The notes under the pieces: model-generated | Seen by the model: the letters and a program-made list of their open reading frames with translations, nothing else | Databases searched by the model: none | What the model was told of the DNA's origin: nothing | Shown: one piece after another, positions 42,675 to 47,864 of the stretch | Position numbering within the stretch: position 1 is the stretch's first letter | How the letters are laid out: every line of letters starts with the position of its first letter | Source of the DNA: Holophagae bacterium | Lineage (GTDB): Bacteria; Acidobacteriota; Thermoanaerobaculia; Thermoanaerobaculales; Thermoanaerobaculaceae | Length of the DNA stretch: 47,864 nucleotides | Assembly (NCBI GenBank): GCA_012516935.1 | Contig: JAAYVZ010000243.1 | Span: 1-47,864 of the forward strand | Reading direction: 5' to 3' | Made by a program: the position numbers and the translations under genes

Positions 42675-43709
42675 TCAAACACCCAGCAGCCGGGCGGCGG
42701 CGGCGCGCGCCGTGGCGATGTCCCCGGTGCCTTTGACAACGATCCGACCGTCGGCGAACAGCGTCAGCTCGTGCTCGCCGGTGCGAAGCCGCACCAGGTG
42801 CTCGCCGTGCACCACCTCGCCATGGCGACGGATACGGGCCGCGATCGCCTGCAGGTCCGGTCGTTCCCGGCCTTCCGATCGCAGCATCACGGCGTTCCGA
42901 CCGCACAGCACCGCCGCCGGCGGCAGCGCTGTGTCCAGAAACTCGAACCGCCGCTTCACACAGCAGAGGCAGTGATTGGCCGCCGGATCGTAGGCGAGCT
43001 CGACCCGGTCACACCGACCGTTCCAGACATCCGCGACCATCATCACCGCCGGTCGCGGCGCCTCGCGCGTCACGAGCCAGCGCAGCGCCATCCCGACCTG
43101 AAGCGCGGCCGTGAGGTGAGTGGCCGACCCCAGCACCCCAACGGCATCACAGGTGGGCGCTGCCCCGGGCTCGGGCCGCTGGGGGTACAGGCACCGCAGG
43201 CACGGCGTTTGTCCTGGCACGACGAGCATCGCCATCCCCGAGGCGGCGACGCACGCTCCGTACACCCAAGGCAGCCCGCGCTCGACGCACGCATCGTTGA
43301 GCAAGTACCGCCCCTCGAAGGAATCGAACCCGTCGACCACCAGGTCCACGTCCGCCGTGAGCGCACGTATGTTGGCCGGCGTGATGTCGGCCACGATCGG
43401 CTCCACCGCGACCTCGTGATTGACATCGGCGAGGCGTTCCGCTGCTGCCACCGCCTTGGGCCGCGCCAGCCGCACGTCGGCCTCCGAAAACAGCGCCTGC
43501 CGCTGCAGGTTGGACAGCTCCACCACGTCGCGGTCGACGATGCGCAAAAAACCCGCGCCGGCCCGTGCGAGCAGCGATGCCGACACCGTCCCGAGCCCCC
43601 CGCACCCCACCATCAACACCCGCGCTGCAGCGATGCGTGCCTGGCCGTCGACCCCGATCGGGGCGAACAGCGCCTGCCGCGAGTACCTGCCGTCCAGCAT
43701 GCGCGCCAT
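42675..43709 (-). CDS. MoeB/ThiF-family adenylyltransferase
   Basis: An E1-like enzyme that adenylates the C-terminal glycine of a small sulfur-carrier protein (MoaD or ThiS). The 344-residue product has SRQALFAPIGVDGQ, VLMVGCGGLG for ATP, VELSNLQRQALF, VDGFDSFEGRYLLND, and two zinc cysteine pairs (PCLRC, CLCC). The C-terminal extension with LFADGRIVVKGTGD is found in longer family members. No carrier gene is in the window. The nearby moa/moe cluster makes a MoaD partner likely. The start, ATG 43709 or 43700, is uncertain. Confidence 0.87.
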   Translation of the reverse strand: MARMLDGRYSRQALFAPIGVDGQARIAAARVLMVGCGGLGTVSASLLARAGAGFLRIVDRDVVELSNLQRQALFSEADVRLARPKAVAAAERLADVNHEVAVEPIVADITPANIRALTADVDLVVDGFDSFEGRYLLNDACVERGLPWVYGACVAASGMAMLVVPGQTPCLRCLYPQRPEPGAAPTCDAVGVLGSATHLTAALQVGMALRWLVTREAPRPAVMMVADVWNGRCDRVELAYDPAANHCLCCVKRRFEFLDTALPPAAVLCGRNAVMLRSEGRERPDLQAIAARIRRHGEVVHGEHLVRLRTGEHELTLFADGRIVVKGTGDIATARAAAARLLGV

Positions 43710-43885
43710 TGTGACCCGCAATCGCCCCGCGGTCCATATCACGTGACCTCGTCTTGGGCCTTCGTGGCGGCCGGTGGCCGACCCCCAGAGCCGCAGCCGT
43801 CATCGCTGCGGAAAGCAGCCTCTGCCTGCCGTCGTCACCGTCGTCGGCGACCCTCACCCGGTCCGCGACCACGGCAGGGCGCGGG

Positions 43886-44644
43886 TCAAGGCCCGAGCCC
43901 AGACCCGGTGCGGGGCCTGGACGGCGAGAGCAGGGCGGAGCGGGTGACAGCCACGTCGTCGGTGAGGAGGGCGTCGACGCCGAGCTGGCGGTACCAGTCC
44001 AGACGCGGCTCCGGCTCGGGGTCGAGCGGACAGACCCACAGGCCTTGGGCGCGTGCTGCAGCCATGTAGTCGGGGTTGGCCGCCATCGCCTGCGGAACCG
44101 TACCGATGCCGTTGCCAGCGAAGCGCGGCTGGGGACCGTACTCCTCGATCTTGGCGATCCACACCCGTGAGTCGGAGCGGCGCGCAGCCCACAGCAGCGC
44201 CTCCTCGAAGCCGAGGAGCATCACGGTACCGGCCGCGACCCTGTCCTCGATCGCGGCCAGCAGCAGTCGCGCCGCCTCGGGAGCCCCGAAATGCGGGTCC
44301 TTGAGCTCGAGCGCCAGCCCGACGCTCGCCGGCACCGCAGCGAGCAGTTGGGCGAGCGTGGGAATTGGGTCGGAGACACCGAACGACCCGTGATCGGAGC
44401 GCCACACGCGCGCCTGCCTGACCTCGGCGAGTAGGAGCTCCGGGATCGCGCCAGCGCGGTCGGTTACCCGCTCGAGGGTGCGATCATGGTGGCAGACGAT
44501 GGCACCGTCGGCGGTCAACCACAAATCGGTCTCGAGGACGTCGGCACCCTCCTCGACGGCCTGCCGGAAACCGACCAGCGTGTTCTCGGGCAAGCGCTTC
44601 GGGACGCCGCGGTGGGCGATGAGGCGGGGGCTCCAGAGACTCAT
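43886..44644 (-). CDS. Glycerophosphodiester phosphodiesterase
   Basis: GDPD enzymes release glycerol-3-phosphate from deacylated phospholipids. The 252-residue TIM-barrel protein has IAHRG (H11) and ENT (E20), ETDLWLTADG (E38, D40), the general acid HHDRTL (H52/H53), and ALELKDPH. It has no signal peptide, so it should be cytoplasmic. Its start overlaps the stop of the SDR gene (ATGA). Overlap with pterin-type genes is likely only transcriptional convenience. Confidence 0.9.
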   Translation of the reverse strand: MSLWSPRLIAHRGVPKRLPENTLVGFRQAVEEGADVLETDLWLTADGAIVCHHDRTLERVTDRAGAIPELLLAEVRQARVWRSDHGSFGVSDPIPTLAQLLAAVPASVGLALELKDPHFGAPEAARLLLAAIEDRVAAGTVMLLGFEEALLWAARRSDSRVWIAKIEEYGPQPRFAGNGIGTVPQAMAANPDYMAAARAQGLWVCPLDPEPEPRLDWYRQLGVDALLTDDVAVTRSALLSPSRPRTGSGLGP

Positions 44645-45333
44645 AGCGTCCCCGACACGTGGCCCACGGTGAGCCCCTCGACCAGCACCGCGGGCGGCCG
44701 CCCGAGTGCGTAGGCAACCGCTTCAGCCACCTCGGCCGGGGCCAGCATTCGCTCGCGCGGCCAATCGCCCGGCACCGAGCTCCACAGCGCGCTGGCGGTG
44801 GCCGCGGGGTAGACGTTGACCACCCGCACGCCGCGCCCGCGCAGCTCAGCGCGCAGGCACTGCGAGAGCCCCTCGAGGGCGAACTTGGCGGCGCAGTACG
44901 CACCCCAGCCTGGGAACCCCTGGCGTGCCGCCACCGACAGCACGTGCACGATCACGGCACCCGCTTCGAGCCGCGGCAGCAGCGCCTGGGTGAGAAGGAA
45001 CGGGGCCGTGACTCCCAGCTCGAGGCTTTGCCGCCACTCCGCAATCGAGATCTGCTCGAACGGCTTGACCACCGCGCTGCCAGCGTTGTGCACGAGGGCG
45101 AAAAGCGGCCCTTCGCCCCCAACCTCGGCAGTCTGGCGCACGCCTTCCGGGGTGCAAAGGTCGCCGGTGACGGTGCGGACCGCCGCTCCCCGGCGGACGG
45201 CCTCGCTCGCCGCAGCCGTGAGCGCCGCCTCGTCCCGCCCGTGGAGGATCAGCTCGCGGCCGGGCTCGGCCAGCCGCACCGCGATCGCCCGTCCGATGCC
45301 ACGGCTGGCGCCGGTGACGAGAAGGCGTTCCAT
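44641..45333 (-). CDS. Short-chain dehydrogenase/reductase
   Basis: A 230-residue classical SDR: TGASRGIG (7-14) for NAD(P), NAG in VHNAGSA, catalytic S133, Y146 and K150 (YCAAK). It has no diagnostic substrate motif. It is translationally coupled to the upstream PTPS-type gene (one-base TGATG overlap), which makes a sepiapterin-reductase-like role in reduced pterin synthesis plausible; this is inference from context only. Confidence 0.88.
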   Translation of the reverse strand: MERLLVTGASRGIGRAIAVRLAEPGRELILHGRDEAALTAAASEAVRRGAAVRTVTGDLCTPEGVRQTAEVGGEGPLFALVHNAGSAVVKPFEQISIAEWRQSLELGVTAPFLLTQALLPRLEAGAVIVHVLSVAARQGFPGWGAYCAAKFALEGLSQCLRAELRGRGVRVVNVYPAATASALWSSVPGDWPRERMLAPAEVAEAVAYALGRPPAVLVEGLTVGHVSGTL

Positions 45334-46559
45334 CAGCGTGCCCCCGCCTCGCCCCGCAACGTGAACCGGTTGTTCGGCGTCTCGAAGATGCGGAGCCGCA
45401 CCAGCCGCTCCTCGAGCCTCTCGTATAGCTGCGGCCACAGCGTCAAGGCGATGTTCTCGCCGGTCGAGGGCCGGGCACGGAACGCCTCCACCTCGCGGTC
45501 GAGGTGGCGTCCATCGAGCCTCGCCAGGACCTCCTCGAGCCCCTCGGTGAAGCGGTCGAGTGGGAAAACGATGCCGGTCCGGTCATTGATCGGGTTGGCG
45601 ACCGTCGCCTGGACGGTGTAGCGGTGGCCGTGCCCGTTGGGGTTGGCGCACTTTCCGAACACCTGACGGTTCCGTTCCTCGGAGAACGACGCCACCCGCA
45701 GACAGTGGGCGGCCGAGAACGTCCGCTCGAGCCCGAGGTACCCCCGCTCGCCGTCGTACTCGGCAAAGAAGTGCGGCATCTCGTGCAGCCGCACGCGGGC
45801 GATCGGCAGGTGTGGCCAGAGGTAGACGAAGATGAACCGGGCCAGGCACTCGCTGGTGATCGGCTGGCGGGCCAGCATCGGCACCTCGAGGTTGAGGTTG
45901 CGGTGGTCGAGCATCTCGTGCAGCTCGCCCAGCAGCCGGCCGACCAGGCCGTAGCTCGCGACCAGCCCGGACTCGCGGTCGAGCGGACCGGCGAGCGTCA
46001 CCCGCAGCCGGTAGCCGTGCCCGTGCCCGAGCGGCGACGCGGCGCGGCCGAACAGTGCCTCGTTTTCGGCCTCGCTGAGGTACGGCGAGCGGGTCACGCG
46101 AGCGGCGGAGAACTCCAGCCACCAGTCGCGCTCGACCCGCCCGTCCGCGTAGGCCGTCGCGGCCGTCGCGGCCGACTCCGCGAGGTGGCAGGCCACCACC
46201 GAGACACCGAGCTCGGCGCATGCAGCTTGCCCCCGGCTCAGGAGCTCGCGCGCCACCAGCTCCGGGGTCGGAGGTAGATGGTCGAACGGCGGCGTGTCGA
46301 GGTTCAGAAAAGCATGGTCGAACGAGGACTCCACCACCGGCTCGAAAGCGGCTTTGACCGCCGTGAGGTTCACGAGCATGCCGGTGACCGGGTCGGGCTC
46401 GCCGGCGAGCACCAGGTGCGCGGTGTAGTTCTCGCCGCTCCCCCACTGGCGCTCGAATCCGGTACCGTACGTCTCGTGGTTGCGGGAGGCGCTCCAGTCG
46501 GCCCGTGCGAGACGCCGGGAGGCCGAGAAGGCAAACCGACGGTTGGCGGTCATCAGCAT
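45333..46559 (-). CDS. Triplicated 6-pyruvoyltetrahydropterin synthase-like protein
   Basis: A 408-residue protein of three tandem PTPS/QueD-type domains (about 4-138, 146-268, 275-402); ordinary enzymes have one domain of 120-150 residues. Domain 3 keeps the zinc histidines (FSAAH, H285; NGHGH, H310 and H312) and the catalytic cysteine C304, but its Asp-His dyad is changed to LDGRH. Domain 2 keeps HGH (179-181) and LDH (218-219) but has SAAR for SAAH and no cysteine. Domain 1 has lost the zinc ligands (R15, GSGENY) but keeps DH at 81-82. ATG 46559 follows GGAGG by seven bases. Confidence 0.87.
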   Translation of the reverse strand: MLMTANRRFAFSASRRLARADWSASRNHETYGTGFERQWGSGENYTAHLVLAGEPDPVTGMLVNLTAVKAAFEPVVESSFDHAFLNLDTPPFDHLPPTPELVARELLSRGQAACAELGVSVVACHLAESAATAATAYADGRVERDWWLEFSAARVTRSPYLSEAENEALFGRAASPLGHGHGYRLRVTLAGPLDRESGLVASYGLVGRLLGELHEMLDHRNLNLEVPMLARQPITSECLARFIFVYLWPHLPIARVRLHEMPHFFAEYDGERGYLGLERTFSAAHCLRVASFSEERNRQVFGKCANPNGHGHRYTVQATVANPINDRTGIVFPLDRFTEGLEEVLARLDGRHLDREVEAFRARPSTGENIALTLWPQLYERLEERLVRLRIFETPNNRFTLRGEAGAR

Positions 46560-46628
46560 CCGGCACCCTCCCTGGGGATGAGCCTTCCCGTACGCCCGAC
46601 CCGCGGTCGCAGGGTGCTCACCCTCGAG

Positions 46629-47864
46629 CTAGGGTACCAGCACCGGCACCGTGGTCGGGTCGCCCGTCTCGTTGTCCACCACCGAGCCGTACGCCCAGGC
46701 GCGGCAACCGGCCGTGAGCACCTCGACGACGGCGTACCCGAGATCGCCAGGACCCGCACCCAGCTCAACGAGCACGCGGTCGATCTGCTGCCAGCGGCCG
46801 CCGGCGATGTCGAGCTCGCGGGCCGAGCCGACCGGCTCGCCATCGCCGTTCCGTAGCCCCACCCGCACCCGGCAGCTCCCGGCGGTGAGCACGACCACGC
46901 CAAGGTTCGACCGGAACCTCTCGTTCTCCCTCAGCATCGGCACGATGCCGCGCTGTCCCGCGGTTAGGCCGTCTCCGGCACCGAGAGCCGGATAGCTCTG
47001 GCCAAAGGTGCGGTCCGGAGACGGCGCGTTGTAGGTCCGGGAGGTGACCGCGAGCGGACCGCTCGCCGCCAGGTGCAGCACGCCCTTGCTGCTCGCGCCG
47101 GCCGGGGCGCCCAGCCACGACACGAGCAGGTCATGCCACTCCCGCGTCTCGCCGCCACCGAGCGTGGCCACGCCGGAGCGCGAGGCGCCGGAGACCGCGT
47201 CGTAGAACGTCGCCGCCACGTCGACCTGGGCGGAGCCCGGGTTGACCGCCGCCAGGTCGGTACGCCAGTTGGTGCCGGCCGCGCCCCCTGCGTGTGCGAC
47301 CGACGGCACGACGTACTGGTGCGACTCACCGGGTCCGGTCCCACCGTCCCAGCCGGCCAGGCGCGCCAGCAGCCACCACAGGGCACCGCCCTTGAGCACG
47401 CAGTTGAGCCGCTCGGAGTGCGCGCAGTCGCCGCACAGCCCCGCGGCCTGAGCCTGCCAGGCCTGGGGATGCGCGTCCATCCACTCAGAGGCCCAGTTGC
47501 CGTCGTTCCAGGGGTTGCCGTCGCCGTTGGCGTCGTACTCGCAGCCATCGGTGGCGAACCGCGCCAGGTAGTCGACGGCGCCGTCGGGGTCGTAGCTCTC
47601 GATGTCGGCGAAGTCGAACAGCACCCTGTCGTGGCTCGCACACCACGCCCGGATCTGCTGGTTGCGCTGGTGGAGGTTGCCGGCCGTGCCGGAGCCGTCG
47701 AGGTGCCCGGTGATGTACACGAAGCGCACCCCCGGGTACTTTCGCTCCAGCCCCGCCATCGCACCGAGATACGCGTCGATGCCCGCGACCGTGTTGTCGC
47801 TCACGCCGCCGCACCACGACCACATCACCAAGTTGCGGTCGTTGCCGGCGCGCGCCCGCGCCCC
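46629..47864 (-). CDS. Secreted protein, C-terminal part (runs off window)
   Basis: The frame is open to the window edge, so the N-terminus is missing; 411 residues are visible. The first part (WSWCGG, FVYITGHLDGSG, VLFDFADIESYDPDG) resembles an SGNH-hydrolase-like or related alpha/beta domain with several cysteines, suggesting export. The rest, from about 195, is a beta-rich module (TNWRTDLAAVNPGSAQVDV, GGGETREWHDLLVSWLG, WAYGSVVDNETGDPTTVPV) of a kind I associate with secreted proteins of Thermoanaerobaculia-like Acidobacteriota. An enzymatic role is not established. Confidence 0.7.
   Translation of the reverse strand, partial: GARARAGNDRNLVMWSWCGGVSDNTVAGIDAYLGAMAGLERKYPGVRFVYITGHLDGSGTAGNLHQRNQQIRAWCASHDRVLFDFADIESYDPDGAVDYLARFATDGCEYDANGDGNPWNDGNWASEWMDAHPQAWQAQAAGLCGDCAHSERLNCVLKGGALWWLLARLAGWDGGTGPGESHQYVVPSVAHAGGAAGTNWRTDLAAVNPGSAQVDVAATFYDAVSGASRSGVATLGGGETREWHDLLVSWLGAPAGASSKGVLHLAASGPLAVTSRTYNAPSPDRTFGQSYPALGAGDGLTAGQRGIVPMLRENERFRSNLGVVVLTAGSCRVRVGLRNGDGEPVGSARELDIAGGRWQQIDRVLVELGAGPGDLGYAVVEVLTAGCRAWAYGSVVDNETGDPTTVPVLVP

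Noticed and set aside
43310-43335. tRNA T-arm-like sequence (GGAATCGAACCC)
   Set aside because: It codes for the conserved VDGFDSFEGRY of the ThiF-like protein; no acceptor stem, D-arm or anticodon arm can be drawn around it.

Overview
The window is a gap-poor, very GC-rich stretch (roughly 70% by eye) of a Gram-negative bacterial chromosome. An outer membrane is implied by LptE, two predicted outer-membrane barrels, a lipoprotein and DsbD. The mix of genes (a Ser/Thr kinase, DUF4388- and FHA-type signalling proteins, a HEAT protein paired with a degenerate HD-GYP protein, and a secreted protein with a Thermoanaerobaculia-like C-terminus) suggests Acidobacteriota, perhaps Thermoanaerobaculia. 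That is an inference without any database search. I see no phage, IS element, CRISPR array, rRNA or tRNA.

Layout: 1-1670 (-) holds the start of a Ser/Thr kinase gene behind coaBC. 1825-5246 (-) is a succinate dehydrogenase operon read sdhA-C-D-B. 5547-7098 (-) is a sodium:solute symporter preceded by an overlapping 36-residue membrane ORF. 7238-9290 (-) carries a lipoprotein and a B3/4-domain protein. 9429-10073 (+) is a cyclase-family hydrolase; 10210-11568 (-) is hflX. 11641-15002 (+) is a homocysteine methyltransferase homologue, nadC and nadB. 15358-18518 (+) is a HEAT protein / HD-GYP-like pair sharing an N-terminal domain. 18672-21840 (+) carries an FmdB zinc ribbon protein, a DEDDy exonuclease and dsbD. 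21833-22714 (-) is a glycosyltransferase; 22883-23293 (+) is cdd.

23557-31061 (-) is one tight operon: leuS, lptE, queE, an MscS channel with a duplicated periplasmic domain, and two outer-membrane proteins. 31207-34318 (-) is ribH, nusB, a transglutaminase-like protein and a DUF4388-like protein. 34480-35781 (-) is a VWA-zinc ribbon-FHA protein. 35966-41467 (-) is a molybdenum/tungsten cofactor cluster: tungstate permease and ATPase, moeA, moaA, moaC, MOSC protein, mogA. 41605-43709 (-) holds a sugar-nucleotide epimerase and a MoeB/ThiF-like adenylyltransferase. 43886-46559 (-) is a three-gene overlapping operon: a triplicated 6-pyruvoyltetrahydropterin synthase, a short-chain dehydrogenase and a glycerophosphodiesterase. 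46629-47864 (-) is the C-terminal part of a secreted protein.

Most genes are housekeeping and coupled by ATGA or TGATG overlaps. The most unusual items are: the triple PTPS protein, whose catalytic residues are split between its three domains; the HEAT/HD-GYP pair; a recurrent family of 7-bp tandem repeats of changing sequence in the gaps between genes; the tiny symporter-coupled ORF; and the duplicated-domain MscS channel. No defence or mobile system is evident.
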